Assembly (NCBI GenBank): GCA_002238485.1
Contig: MPMG01000001.1
Coordinates: forward strand, 124,001 to 188,000
DNA from: Chloroflexi bacterium bin20
GTDB lineage: Bacteria > Chloroflexota > Anaerolineae > Aggregatilineales > Phototrophicaceae
Reading direction: 5' to 3'
Length of the DNA: 64,000 nt
The notes below the pieces were generated by a model. It was not told the DNA's origin and searched no databases. It saw only the letters and a list, made by a program, of their open reading frames with translations. Below, one piece after another: positions 55,828 to 64,000 of the stretch. The first letter of the stretch is position 1. Each line of letters starts with the position of its first letter. Made by a program: the position numbers and the translations under genes.

Positions 55828-56931
55828 TTAGAAGTTGAGACGGCGGCGGCGCATGATGACGCTTTGCACCAAGCCGATGCCGACCATCGTGAAGAGCAGT
55901 GAAGTACCGCCCGAACTGACGAAAGGCAGGGTCAGCCCCGTAACGGGCATCAAGCGCAGGTTCATGCCGATAGACACTGTCGTCTGGAAGAAGATCATGG
56001 CGGCCACGCCATAACAAATCATGCTGCCCAGGGGGTCGCTGGCTTCGCGAGCGCCTTTTAAGATGCGCGCCAATACCAAGGCGAACATGCCCAAAACCGC
56101 CAAGCCACCCGCCATGCCAAATTCATGCGCGATCACGCTGAAGATGAAATCGGTGTGACGCACGCGCAAGAATCTGCCTGTATTCTGCGTGCCTACATAA
56201 TAGCCTTTGCCCAACAGGCCGCCCGACCCAATGCTGATCAGCGCCTGGTTGATGTTGTAGAAAGCATCGGAGCCGGGGTCAGGGTTCAGGAATGTTTCCA
56301 CGCGCGCGCGCTGATAAAGCGGCAGCAGCGGGAACACGATCGGCAGGGCAATCGACAATAACAGCACAAACATGGTGATATGCCGCAGTCGAAAACCAGC
56401 CGACCAAATGACTACCGCCCAAATGAACAAAAAGACGATGGTCGTGCCCAGATCGGGCTGCGCGAAGATCAACCCCGCCGGGATCGCCACATGCAACATG
56501 CTACGGAAGACGGTAGACAGCCTGTCCAGCTGCAAGTAGCGCTCGCTGACATACTGCGACAGCGTGATGATCAGGATGATCTTGCCGATCTCGGATGGCT
56601 GAATGCGGATGCCGACATTGAGCCAGCGTGTCGCGCCGCCAGCGCCTTCCACGCCGAATGCGCGCACCAACAGCAACATGATGATCATGCCGGCATAGAG
56701 CCAGGGCGTGATGCCACCCAGCAGCCGATAGTCGATGGTCGCCATGACTACCACGATCACACAACCGACCAAGGCATAATTGATTTGATCGGGCACGCGG
56801 TTGATGATGTCGTCGTCGATGGCGTCCTGCGTCGCGCTGTCGATCATCATGATGCCGAAGACGACCAGGATGATGACGGCGCCGAAGAGAATGAAGTCGA
56901 ATCGACGCCAGGCGCTTAGGCTGTCTGTCAT
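55828..56931 (-). CDS. rodA: Rod shape-determining SEDS glycosyltransferase RodA
   Basis: A 367-residue SEDS-family protein (RodA/FtsW/SpoVE) with ten spans. Hallmarks are F-A-Q-P-D-L-G-T-T near residue 158, G-S-G-G-L-L-G-K-G-Y near residue 235, and the C-terminal P-V-T-G-L-T-L-P-F-V-S-S-G-G-T-S. With PBP2 (mrdA upstream in the same cluster) it polymerises lateral-wall peptidoglycan. RodA is favoured over FtsW by the mreCD/mrdA context. The start is at ATG 56931; GTG at 56937 is possible. Transcribed with gltX. Confidence 0.92.
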   Translation of the reverse strand: MTDSLSAWRRFDFILFGAVIILVVFGIMMIDSATQDAIDDDIINRVPDQINYALVGCVIVVVMATIDYRLLGGITPWLYAGMIIMLLLVRAFGVEGAGGATRWLNVGIRIQPSEIGKIILIITLSQYVSERYLQLDRLSTVFRSMLHVAIPAGLIFAQPDLGTTIVFLFIWAVVIWSAGFRLRHITMFVLLLSIALPIVFPLLPLYQRARVETFLNPDPGSDAFYNINQALISIGSGGLLGKGYYVGTQNTGRFLRVRHTDFIFSVIAHEFGMAGGLAVLGMFALVLARILKGAREASDPLGSMICYGVAAMIFFQTTVSIGMNLRLMPVTGLTLPFVSSGGTSLLFTMVGIGLVQSVIMRRRRLNF

Positions 56932-56965
56932 ACACACCGCCGCACAGGGTTCGGTTGACAGACGT

Positions 56966-56994
56966 AGTATAGCGCAGGCACGGCGCCGCGACAG
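56966..56994 (-). promoter_or_regulatory. Possible promoter for rodA
   Basis: On the minus strand TATACT (56966-56971) is a good -10 box, 35 bp before the rodA ATG. The -35 candidate CTGTCG (56989-56994, 17-bp spacer) is poor. Confidence 0.4.
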
Positions 56995-57027
56995 GGTATC
57001 TTGCGCGGCTGGGCGAGCTCGAATGGT

Positions 57028-57348
57028 CTAGGAGTTGTCTGCAGAATCGCTGCTGAGAGCGGGCAGTCGCGCGTCGGGCGCGCTGTGGGCTGGCTGCTGC
57101 CCCGAAAAAGGGATTTCTGCGACGAGCTTGCTTTGGCGGCGGTCGCGCTGCTCCAGGTCGATCTCTACGCGGTCTTGGTCGACAACCAGGTATTTGACGA
57201 TGACCGCCAGGATTTCGCGCTTCATCTCTTCCATGCGTTCGGGGGGCAGGTGAATGCGATCGTGTTGCAAGACAAAGCGCAGCCGGTTTTTGGCAGTCGC
57301 GCCGCTGCCTTGTTTGCGGCGTCCGAACAGAGTTTTGATGATGCCCAT
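57028..57348 (-). CDS. minE: Cell division topological specificity factor MinE
   Basis: 106 residues. The N-terminal membrane-targeting helix (M-G-I-I-K-T-L-F-G-R-R), the MinD-activating helix region (A-K-N-R-L-R-F-V-L-Q-H-D-R) and the dimerising domain (I-L-A-V-I-V-K-Y-L-V-V-D and V-E-I-D-L-E) are recognisable. A Ser/Pro/Ala-rich tail of about 25 residues extends beyond the usual 80-90. MinE stimulates MinD's ATPase to set the oscillating or gradient pattern of MinCD. It lies 39 bp after minD. Confidence 0.92.
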   Translation of the reverse strand: MGIIKTLFGRRKQGSGATAKNRLRFVLQHDRIHLPPERMEEMKREILAVIVKYLVVDQDRVEIDLEQRDRRQSKLVAEIPFSGQQPAHSAPDARLPALSSDSADNS

Positions 57349-57387
57349 GATTGTATCCTTTGCTGGTACCGTTCGCCGCAGCCTCGT

Positions 57388-58209
57388 CTAGCGTCCGTCA
57401 AATAGTCGCAGGAATCGCCGCAAAATGCCGGGATTGCCATCCAGGTTCATGAAAGGCACATCTTCGCCCGTAATCCGCCGCGCGATATTGCCAAAAGCCA
57501 TGCCAGCCTGCGAATTCAAATTAAGCGTTACCGGTATGCCGCTGTTTGACGCCGAAAGCACCATTTCGTCTTCTGGAATAATGCCGATGATGGTCAAGCC
57601 CAGGATGTCGTAGACATCGTCCGACGACAGCATCTCGCCCTTGCGCACGAGATCGGTCTTCAAACGATTGATGATCAGCTTGCCAGGCCCTTTTTCGGCA
57701 GCTTCAATCAAGCCGACAATGCGGTCGGCATCACGAACGGCAGAGACTTCGGGATTGGTAACAATCAATACCTCGTCGGCTGGCTCTAGGGCGTTTCGGA
57801 AGCCGCGCTCGATGCCAGCAGGCGAGTCGATCAAGATATAGTCAAAATCTTCGCGCAGTTCGTCCGTCATCTGCACCATGTCTTCGGGGCTGATCGCCAT
57901 TTTGTCGCGCGTTTGGGCGGCAGGGATGAGGAAGAGGTCATCAAACTTTTTGTGCTTGATCATGGCTTGGCGCAGTTTGCTTCGGCCCTCCACCACATCG
58001 ACCAGGTCATAGACGATGCGGTTTTCAAGCCCCATGATGATATCGAGGTTGCGCAAGCCAATATCGGCATCGATAACCACGACGCGTTTGCCCAGGCTGG
58101 CCAGGGAGATGCCCAGGTTGGCAGTGGCGGTCGTCTTGCCCACACCGCCCTTGCCAGACGACACAGTGATGACTCGCGCGTCTGTTCGGCTTTTTTCCTC
58201 GCTCTCCAT
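57388..58209 (-). CDS. minD: Septum site-determining ATPase MinD
   Basis: A 273-residue ParA/MinD ATPase. The deviant Walker A G-K-G-G-V-G-K-T sits at residues 19-26, D-A-D-I-G-L-R-N-L-D at about 47-56 and D-S-P-A-G-I-E near 128. The C-terminus G-I-L-R-R-F-L-R-L-F is an amphipathic membrane-targeting helix. It recruits MinC to the membrane away from mid-cell. It starts 19 bp after minC. Confidence 0.96.
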   Translation of the reverse strand: MESEEKSRTDARVITVSSGKGGVGKTTATANLGISLASLGKRVVVIDADIGLRNLDIIMGLENRIVYDLVDVVEGRSKLRQAMIKHKKFDDLFLIPAAQTRDKMAISPEDMVQMTDELREDFDYILIDSPAGIERGFRNALEPADEVLIVTNPEVSAVRDADRIVGLIEAAEKGPGKLIINRLKTDLVRKGEMLSSDDVYDILGLTIIGIIPEDEMVLSASNSGIPVTLNLNSQAGMAFGNIARRITGEDVPFMNLDGNPGILRRFLRLFDGR

Positions 58210-58228
58210 GCGGTCTCCCTTCCCCTAG

Positions 58229-58930
58229 CTAGTCTCTGGCTTCTACCACGATCTGATTGTCACGAATGCTCGCCACTTCTGGAAGGATTTTTCTGCGCTT
58301 GCCCGGTGGCGAAGTTACGATGTAACTGGCGATGCGCAGTTGATTGGGATTCATATCCAAGGCGCAGACAACCGCCGATTCATCGCCCAGGGCGCCAGCA
58401 TGCACCGTCCCGCGCAACTTGCCCCAAACAACGACATCTCCGGCAGCGATCACTTTTGCGCCCGGATTGACATCTCCAAAAACAACCACATGTCCCTCGC
58501 TGTGGATCGTCCGACCCGATCGCAAAGTGCGGCGAAAGATCACGCCACGACTGCCCGTTTCTTCTGGATTGACTGGCTTGGTCTCTGCCTGCCTGCGCGC
58601 CGGTTTCTCTGGCAGCCCATTTTCACTGGTTCGTAGGTCGAGCGACATTGCCGATTGCCGTGTGGTGTTGCTATCGCTGCGCACCAGCGACAAGCTCAAG
58701 CCGCGCCGTTCCAACAGCGCCTTCAAGGAGCTGAGTTCATACTTCGGCACCGGGCGCGCGCCCAACTCCACGATGATTGTCGCGCCAGAATAAAAAGCTC
58801 GTTTGCCATCTATGCGTTTCGCGAGTTCGTCCGTTACCGACTGCCATTTCTCGGTCGTGCTGAGCGAGATCAGCAAGCCGTCATTGATTCCTTTGATCGC
58901 GATGAGTTCTTCTGGCATGCGCGTTTGCAC
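58229..58930 (-). CDS. minC: Septum site-determining protein MinC
   Basis: A 233-residue FtsZ-assembly inhibitor. The N-terminal MinC_N domain covers residues 1-85. A charged linker with P-E-E-T-G-S follows, then the beta-helical C-terminal domain (about 130-220) with R-R-T-L-R-S-G-R-T-I-H-S-E-G and repeated V-V-V-x-G-D-V-N-P-G-A-x-V motifs. GTG at 58930, close to a GAGGG site, is taken as the start; ATG at 58918 is the alternative. First of three adjacent min genes in minCDE order. Confidence 0.93.
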   Translation of the reverse strand: MQTRMPEELIAIKGINDGLLISLSTTEKWQSVTDELAKRIDGKRAFYSGATIIVELGARPVPKYELSSLKALLERRGLSLSLVRSDSNTTRQSAMSLDLRTSENGLPEKPARRQAETKPVNPEETGSRGVIFRRTLRSGRTIHSEGHVVVFGDVNPGAKVIAAGDVVVWGKLRGTVHAGALGDESAVVCALDMNPNQLRIASYIVTSPPGKRRKILPEVASIRDNQIVVEARD

Positions 58931-59010
58931 CTGCCCTCAGCAGCCGCCACCGACAACAACATCACTATACTTGGAATTGGAATCTGTGCTTGCCTGTGCG
59001 GGGCGGATAA

Positions 59011-60108
59011 TCAAGATTGCAAGATATCCAGCAGCAGCAACGCAGGCAACGCAATATACAGCGCCGAAACCAGGTGTATCCACAGCCCGGCTTCATTGCG
59101 CAGCGTCTTGTTCACCCACTGGCTGAGGGTATTCACGGCATACGTCATCCACATGACCTGGATGATGATCAGTGGCAACAGCAGCACTTCGCGGTGACTA
59201 CCAATAAAGGTCAGGCCAAAGAGCATATAACTGGCGAAAGCGATGATCGTCACTGTGCCCAGTGGCGGATACCAACGTGCCAGGCGCGCCAGGCCCACGA
59301 TACCCAGCGCAATGCCCGCCCAGCCGAATTGCGCCAGCGGATATTCGCCCAGCGCCAGCCAACGTTGCGCATCGCGCCAGCCCAGTGGCAGCAGCAAGGG
59401 CGAAGCCGCTAGCAGATAGGTCTGCGCGAGCAGGTATAGTCCAGCCACGGCAATGACCCCTATCGACAGCCAGTACCAGCCGGGCAGCCGCGCATAGGAC
59501 AGCAGCAGGGCGAGCAGAATCGCCGGGGCAAACAAGGTAACCAGCGGGTCGTTCAATACGCCGATGGCGAAGAGCAACGGGATGCCAGCCAGATGCCAGC
59601 GCTCTGGCGTTTGCGGTGGCTTGATGCCCGGTCTTGGGTTCGTCAGCATGAGCATGTCGGTGAGCAGAAAGAGCAGCCAGGCCGCCACCAGCACCGTCAG
59701 ACGCAAGCTCTGCTCCGTGCCGATCTGGCTCCAGAAAATGGCGGCGAACAAGGCGATGCCCAAGCCGAGAGCAAGCTCATGGCGCTTCAGCAGGAAAGTC
59801 GCGGACAATATGGCAAGTGTCGCGAAAAATGCCGCTACGACGATGGTTGCCGGTTGGGTTACTGCGTCAGCGGCCTGCGACCAAAAGACCGGCGACAAAG
59901 TCAGCGTCAATCCCCCCGCCATCGACGCCACCAGTCCCATTGGGCGCATGCTGGCAGTCATGCCCAGAACTGCCAGAGCCAAGCCTGTTGCGCGCGCGAT
60001 CGGCGCCTGGCCCAATACCATAAGCAGCAGCCAGGCGCAGGTCGCGGTGAGACAAGCCGGTCCCCACTGGCGCATAAGCTGAACCTGGGGCGCTGTCAGC
60101 CGCTTCAT
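59011..60108 (-). CDS. Polytopic membrane protein of unknown function
   Basis: A 365-residue protein with about 10-11 hydrophobic segments and no recognised family signature. The layout resembles uncharacterised membrane proteins of cell-envelope clusters; I cannot name a function. It starts 1 bp after the mrdA stop codon and is co-directional with minC (gap 80 bp), so it is probably expressed with the mre/mrd genes. The frame is open further upstream, but that part overlaps mrdA. Confidence 0.6.
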   Translation of the reverse strand: MKRLTAPQVQLMRQWGPACLTATCAWLLLMVLGQAPIARATGLALAVLGMTASMRPMGLVASMAGGLTLTLSPVFWSQAADAVTQPATIVVAAFFATLAILSATFLLKRHELALGLGIALFAAIFWSQIGTEQSLRLTVLVAAWLLFLLTDMLMLTNPRPGIKPPQTPERWHLAGIPLLFAIGVLNDPLVTLFAPAILLALLLSYARLPGWYWLSIGVIAVAGLYLLAQTYLLAASPLLLPLGWRDAQRWLALGEYPLAQFGWAGIALGIVGLARLARWYPPLGTVTIIAFASYMLFGLTFIGSHREVLLLPLIIIQVMWMTYAVNTLSQWVNKTLRNEAGLWIHLVSALYIALPALLLLDILQS

Positions 60109-60109
60109 A

Positions 60110-62416
60110 TCAAGCGCCACTAGCAATGCGGGAAGAGGCTGTCTCGAGGCCGTTGCGTGCGGCTTGCAGGCGAAAATACTCTTCCATCGTATTGCGCACG
60201 ATAGGCAAGGCCACCTGCGAACCCTCGCCGCCATTGTAGACGAAGGCGATCAGGATGATCTCTGGGTCATCGTAGGGCGCATAGCCGGAATACCAGGCAT
60301 GGGCGGGCCATTGACCAGGCACACATAGATTCAGCGGTCGCGCGATATCGTCGCAGTATTCGGCGGTGCCCGTCTTTCCAGCCACTTCAACGAAGGGCAG
60401 GGCAGCTGGCGCAGCTGTACCGCCTTCGCCAATCACCGCCTCGCGCATGCCTTCTCGCACCATATCCAACGTCGTCTGCGACACAAAAGGCGGGATGTAG
60501 GGTTCGCTGGGACCGCGAAAACGCACGCGCTGGCACACCGAGCCATTGAAGCTGTAATTTAGCGGGATGTGGATGCGGTAGCTGTGCAAGTCTTCAATGC
60601 CAGGATCAGGATTTAGGTCGACTGTGTTTCGGTAGCCAGCGGGGTCGCAACGGTAGGGATCATACCATTGTGAGTCTGGTTCGCAGGTACAAGCCAGGCT
60701 GGATTCGCGTTTCATCAGCATATCTTCCAGCAGCAGCAGCGTCAGCTCTTCGCCTTCTGCCAGCAGATCGCGGTTGATGGTGCGCAAAACTTTCGGCTGG
60801 AATGCCTCGATAATTTGGCGCTCTTCGTCCAGGAAGTCACGGATGATGGTCGGCTGGTACAAGACGCCGCCATTGATGGTCGCCGCTACCGACGAGAGAA
60901 GTTGCAGCGGCGTAACATTGACATAGCCCTGCCCGAATGCGGCGTTGTAGGTATCGCCGGTCGACCAGCTTTCGCCTTCGTTGCGGCGCTTCCAGTCGGG
61001 ATCGGGCATGCGGTTGGGATTCTCGAAAGGCAACTCGATGCCCAGCTCGCTGCCGATGCCGAATGCCGTGCCGTAGCGAAACAAGTCGTTGATGCCCAAG
61101 CCACCCGGGCGGATAGTCTGCGCCGACAGGTTGGGATTGCCGCCGCCGATCTGATAGAAGTAGACATCACAACTCCAGGCGATGCCGCGGATCATGTCGA
61201 CGCGCCCGTGGCCGCTGCGCAGCCAGCAGACAAATCGCTGAGACGCAGCGCGATCGTTGGGCGCATACCGGTTTTCTACCAAGATCTGCCCTTCGTCCAG
61301 CAGCAACGTATTCGGGTCGATGACCTGCTCTTCCAGCACAGCCGCCGCGGTGATGACCTTCCAAACCGAGCCAGGCGGATACTTGCTCTTGATGGTGTTG
61401 TTCACCAGTGGCCGCAGCGGATCTGCCACCACATCCAGGAAATACTCGCCATCAATGGCGCGGGCAAAGCGCGTATTGTCATAGCTGGGGTGGCTGACCA
61501 GCGCCAGGACTTCACCATTGCGTGGGTCCATGGCGATCACCACGCCTTGCTGCGAGATGGTGCGCCCGGCCTGGCTGTTGAGCTCTTGCAACTGGTCGAC
61601 CAGAGCCTGCTGTGCGAAAGCTTGCAACTCGCTATCTATCGTCAGGCGCACATTCTGGCCGGGTTGCGCATCAACCTGGTTGATGACCTTGACCACTTCG
61701 CCAGCGACATCGACTTCGCGCAAGATAGAACCCCGCACACCCGCCAAGCGATTTTCCAGATACCGTTCGACACCTTCATAGCCGATGCGGTCGAATGCCG
61801 GGTTGTATCCTTGCGCCTCCAGCTCCTGGGCTTCTTCAGCCGGGATGGGTCCCATATAACCGACAATGTGCGTGGTGAGCTCGCCGGTCGGGTATTCGCG
61901 TACGGCAACCGGTTCGATATCGACGCCGGGCATAAAGATGCGTTCTTCCAGGATTTGCAAGGCTGTCAGCTGAGGCACATCCAGGGCGACGATGACCGGA
62001 CTGAAGGGTTCGATGCCTTCGCCTTCTTCGACCAGGTCTTCCAGGCTGCGCACAAAGCCGCCGGCTTGTTCCGCGATATCGCGCGTTGGCGGCACACCGA
62101 CCAGCGCCGAGAGACGATTGTAAACAGCCAGCTCGGCTTCGACATCGGCGGGCAGCTGCGCCGGGATGATCGTGACATTGTAGGCGGGCACATTGAATGC
62201 CAGACGCTCATCGTTGCGGTCGAAGATGGCGCCGCGCCGCGCGGCAATCGGCAGACGACTCAAGCGATTTTCGTCTGCGTCCGCATTGAACTCGGCAAAA
62301 CGGGTGACTTGCAGCTCGTACATGCGGATGCCGAAGATGAGAAACACGGCGAAGATGACGGCTTGAAAGAACGTGAGACGCCAAGTCTGGAAGGGCACGA
62401 GGCGATTGCTCTTCAC
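60110..62416 (-). CDS. mrdA: Penicillin-binding protein 2 (elongasome transpeptidase)
   Basis: A 768-residue class B PBP: N-terminal transmembrane anchor (residues about 12-32), PBP dimer domain, then the transpeptidase with S-V-W-K (S350, K353), S-C-D as the second motif and K-T-G (K681). Residues about 565-600 include an insertion with several cysteines (T-C-E-P-D-S-Q-W and R-C-D-P). GTG start after GGAGG, overlapping the mreD stop by four bases (GTGA). It cross-links peptidoglycan made by RodA. The long in-frame extension upstream overlaps mreD and is not used. Confidence 0.93.
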   Translation of the reverse strand: MKSNRLVPFQTWRLTFFQAVIFAVFLIFGIRMYELQVTRFAEFNADADENRLSRLPIAARRGAIFDRNDERLAFNVPAYNVTIIPAQLPADVEAELAVYNRLSALVGVPPTRDIAEQAGGFVRSLEDLVEEGEGIEPFSPVIVALDVPQLTALQILEERIFMPGVDIEPVAVREYPTGELTTHIVGYMGPIPAEEAQELEAQGYNPAFDRIGYEGVERYLENRLAGVRGSILREVDVAGEVVKVINQVDAQPGQNVRLTIDSELQAFAQQALVDQLQELNSQAGRTISQQGVVIAMDPRNGEVLALVSHPSYDNTRFARAIDGEYFLDVVADPLRPLVNNTIKSKYPPGSVWKVITAAAVLEEQVIDPNTLLLDEGQILVENRYAPNDRAASQRFVCWLRSGHGRVDMIRGIAWSCDVYFYQIGGGNPNLSAQTIRPGGLGINDLFRYGTAFGIGSELGIELPFENPNRMPDPDWKRRNEGESWSTGDTYNAAFGQGYVNVTPLQLLSSVAATINGGVLYQPTIIRDFLDEERQIIEAFQPKVLRTINRDLLAEGEELTLLLLEDMLMKRESSLACTCEPDSQWYDPYRCDPAGYRNTVDLNPDPGIEDLHSYRIHIPLNYSFNGSVCQRVRFRGPSEPYIPPFVSQTTLDMVREGMREAVIGEGGTAAPAALPFVEVAGKTGTAEYCDDIARPLNLCVPGQWPAHAWYSGYAPYDDPEIILIAFVYNGGEGSQVALPIVRNTMEEYFRLQAARNGLETASSRIASGA

Positions 62417-63000
62417 ATTTGCCTCCGGGCATCGGGCATCTGTGACAAACTTTGCGGAGCGACCAGCAATCCGCCTTCCAACCGGCGCTGGAAAAAGCGC
62501 ACAATCGCGAACAGCGGCAGCACAGCAACGAGGTTGTACAAGAGTGTTGGCAACAGCACGAAGCGACCAACTGCCCACAGATCGTAAGTATAGCCCAGCA
62601 ATACCAGCGCCGCATAGGTGTAGGCAGCCATGACGAGCGTGGCAACAGCCGCCATCGCCAGCAGCAGCACAATACGCGCGCGCAGCAGATGTTGAGACAA
62701 TCGGTTGATTCCATAGACCATGATCAACAGCGCAGCCGAGGTCGTGCCCAGCGGCAAGACCGAAAGCAGATCCAGCGCGATACCGCCAACCAAAGCCCAG
62801 ACAAAGCCTTCTGTCAGGCTGGCATGCAGCGACCAGCAAAGAACCAGCAGCATTACCAGACTCAGCTGTCCGCGCGTATCTGCGAGCAGCGGTATGACAG
62901 CGCCTCCCAGCTCAACGACAATGACCAGCGCCTGGGGCAGCAAACTGGCTGAAAGCGCTGCAGCGACACCCAGCACAAGGATAGACAAGTAGCGCCCCAT
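62413..63000 (-). CDS. mreD: Rod shape-determining membrane protein MreD
   Basis: A 195-residue protein with five to six hydrophobic segments, the V-G-G-I-A-L-D-L-L-S motif near residue 65 and a conserved G-T-T-S-A-A-L-L loop, matching MreD. MreD couples MreC to the PBP2-RodA complex. It lies 1 bp after mreC and overlaps mrdA by four bases, so the three are translationally linked. The ATG at 63000 is preferred over the open extension to 63084, which would lie in mreC. Confidence 0.88.
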   Translation of the reverse strand: MGRYLSILVLGVAAALSASLLPQALVIVVELGGAVIPLLADTRGQLSLVMLLVLCWSLHASLTEGFVWALVGGIALDLLSVLPLGTTSAALLIMVYGINRLSQHLLRARIVLLLAMAAVATLVMAAYTYAALVLLGYTYDLWAVGRFVLLPTLLYNLVAVLPLFAIVRFFQRRLEGGLLVAPQSLSQMPDARRQM

Positions 63001-63001
63001 A

Positions 63002-63874
63002 TCAGCCGCCGCCGCTTTCATCAAATGCCGACAAGTCGATAGGCTCGAAGCTGGATACGACCAGCACGAATTCCAGCGAGGCAAAGTCGATCAGGCTGCG
63101 CACTTCCGCTTCTTGGAAGAGCTCAAATTCAAATTGGCGGACGCTGGTAACTTGCCCGACCACGATATCGGCCGGGAAGTTGCCGCCCAAGCCGGAGGTG
63201 ATGACCAGGTCGCCCTGGCGGATTTCTTCATCGAGATCAACCATGGTCAGACGCAGCGCCCCCGATGCCTGCCCAATGATGCTGCCATGCGCGCGGGTGG
63301 TCTGCAGGCGTGTGCTTACCGAGCTGTTCTCATCGTTGAGCAACTGCACTTGCGAGGCATTTGCGCCGACATCGACGATGCGCCCCACCAGTCCCAACTC
63401 GGTGGTAACAGGCATGCCGATAGCGATGCCGTCTCGTGTGCCGCGATTGATGATGATATGGCGAGCAATGCCCGTTTGCTCGACCGCGATGACATCAGCG
63501 GTGATGAATTCCTGTTCTTCCAATGCCGATATGTATCCTAAGAGGCTGACCAGCCGTTCGTAGTCGCTGGCGGCTTCACGCAGTCGAATCAGCTCGACCT
63601 GACGACGCGCCAGCTTCTCTTCCAGCTCGGCGATGCGGTTCTGCGCGCTTCCCCAATCGTTCAACGATTCCAAAGCGCTGTTGGCGGTCAGCGATACGCG
63701 ATTCAGCAGCCCCGCCAAGCCAGTTAGCGGCGCAGCGGCGACATCTTCCACCGGCGCCAGCACACCGGCGATGCTAAACGTCATCAACAGTCCACACAAA
63801 GTGAGCATCAGCAACAGACTTAGCAATCGACCGGGGCGCGCTAAGGATCGCACGCGGACATCCTCGCCACTCAT
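63002..63874 (-). CDS. mreC: Rod shape-determining protein MreC
   Basis: About 290 residues: a cytoplasmic basic tail, one transmembrane helix (residues about 19-44), a coiled-coil (residues 75-105, with A-E-L-E-E-K-L-A-R-R) and the beta-domain with G-I-A-I-G-M-P-V and G-L-V-G-R-I near residue 155, plus D-L-V-I-T-S-G-L-G-G near 225. MreC organises the elongasome outside the membrane. Start is uncertain: ATG at 63874 or GTG at 63895; neither has a clear ribosome-binding site. Confidence 0.92.
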   Translation of the reverse strand: MSGEDVRVRSLARPGRLLSLLLMLTLCGLLMTFSIAGVLAPVEDVAAAPLTGLAGLLNRVSLTANSALESLNDWGSAQNRIAELEEKLARRQVELIRLREAASDYERLVSLLGYISALEEQEFITADVIAVEQTGIARHIIINRGTRDGIAIGMPVTTELGLVGRIVDVGANASQVQLLNDENSSVSTRLQTTRAHGSIIGQASGALRLTMVDLDEEIRQGDLVITSGLGGNFPADIVVGQVTSVRQFEFELFQEAEVRSLIDFASLEFVLVVSSFEPIDLSAFDESGGG

Positions 63875-63944
63875 CGGGACGCGCAGATTGTACACCCTGA
63901 GTCTAGCATAGCCTGCAAAGTCGCCCGAATGACAAGTGTATTTG

Positions 63945-64000
63945 TCAGTGCTTGGTGCTGCCGCGTTCGGGACCTGTCAGCAGTCGGCGCAGGTTGTTGT
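63945..64000 (-). CDS. C-terminal end of an upstream gene (unknown; mreB by position)
   Basis: On the minus strand the frame reads N-N-L-R-R-L-L-T-G-P-E-R-G-S-T-K-H and stops at 63945. mreB usually precedes mreC, so this could be its C-terminus, but the 17 residues are too few to recognise. A TGACAA/TTGTCA inverted repeat (63930-63947) overlaps the stop and lies before mreC. Confidence 0.3.
   Translation of the reverse strand, partial: NNLRRLLTGPERGSTKH

Noticed and set aside
62417..62839. PBP2 extended to 909 residues through the mreD region
   Set aside because: The GTG at 62416 has a GGAGG site and a GTGA overlap with mreD, and a normal PBP2 anchor follows it.

Overview
The window is a GC-rich chromosomal segment from a free-living heterotrophic bacterium. 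The best guess is a Chloroflexota (Anaerolineae-like) genome. This rests on the mixture of many carbohydrate and peptide ABC importers with non-lipoprotein or Tat-type binding proteins, large glycan- and organic-acid-catabolism loci, frequent GTG starts, and an mreCD-mrdA-minCDE-rodA cluster. The taxonomic call is an inference from gene content; no rRNA is present.

Left part (1-25995), carbohydrate and amino-acid/peptide uptake. A truncated GH127 beta-L-arabinofuranosidase is followed by a three-gene CUT1 sugar importer lacking its ATPase (1375-4651). A complete branched-chain amino-acid type importer (livFGMH plus binding protein, 4658-10210, minus) is divergent from an oligopeptide importer without ATPases (10511-13975). 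A membrane protein with a degenerate spermidine-synthase domain, a sugar isomerase/epimerase and a GFO/IDH/MocA dehydrogenase follow. GH51 arabinofuranosidase and glycogen phosphorylase lie on the minus strand. A sulfatase, a dihydrodipicolinate-synthase-like aldolase and a mandelate-racemase-type dehydratase complete this part. Two arabinofuranosidase families in one window point to use of arabinan or arabinose-decorated glycans.

Middle part (26002-45676), an accessory catabolic region. A minus-strand cluster holds a second CUT1 importer, an unrecognised protein of about 460 aa, two phytanoyl-CoA-dioxygenase-like proteins (one lacking the facial-triad carboxylate) and a large FAD oxidoreductase. 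A plus-strand operon (SDR, amidase, lactate-permease family protein, DegT aminotransferase) follows. Next come a thiamine-diphosphate enzyme, a class I/II aminotransferase, a TauE/SafE permease and a methyltransferase.

Right part (45684-64000), mostly housekeeping: a B3/4-domain protein, an MFS transporter, fluoride channel CrcB, UppP, a LysM lipoprotein, a complete ISAs1-type insertion sequence with intact ends and target duplication, rplS, and two membrane proteins. After these comes a long minus-strand morphogenesis block: mreC, mreD, mrdA, a membrane protein, minC, minD, minE, rodA, gltX and tRNA-Gln(CUG).

Recurring themes are binding-protein genes separated from their permease genes by GC-rich hairpins without U-tracts, and well-formed sigma70-like promoters in the divergent gaps. 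I found no CRISPR array, phage or obvious defence system. The strongest candidates for something undescribed are the FAD-oxidoreductase/double PhyH locus with an HxG dioxygenase, and the LivH permease carrying a duplicated N-terminal membrane module.
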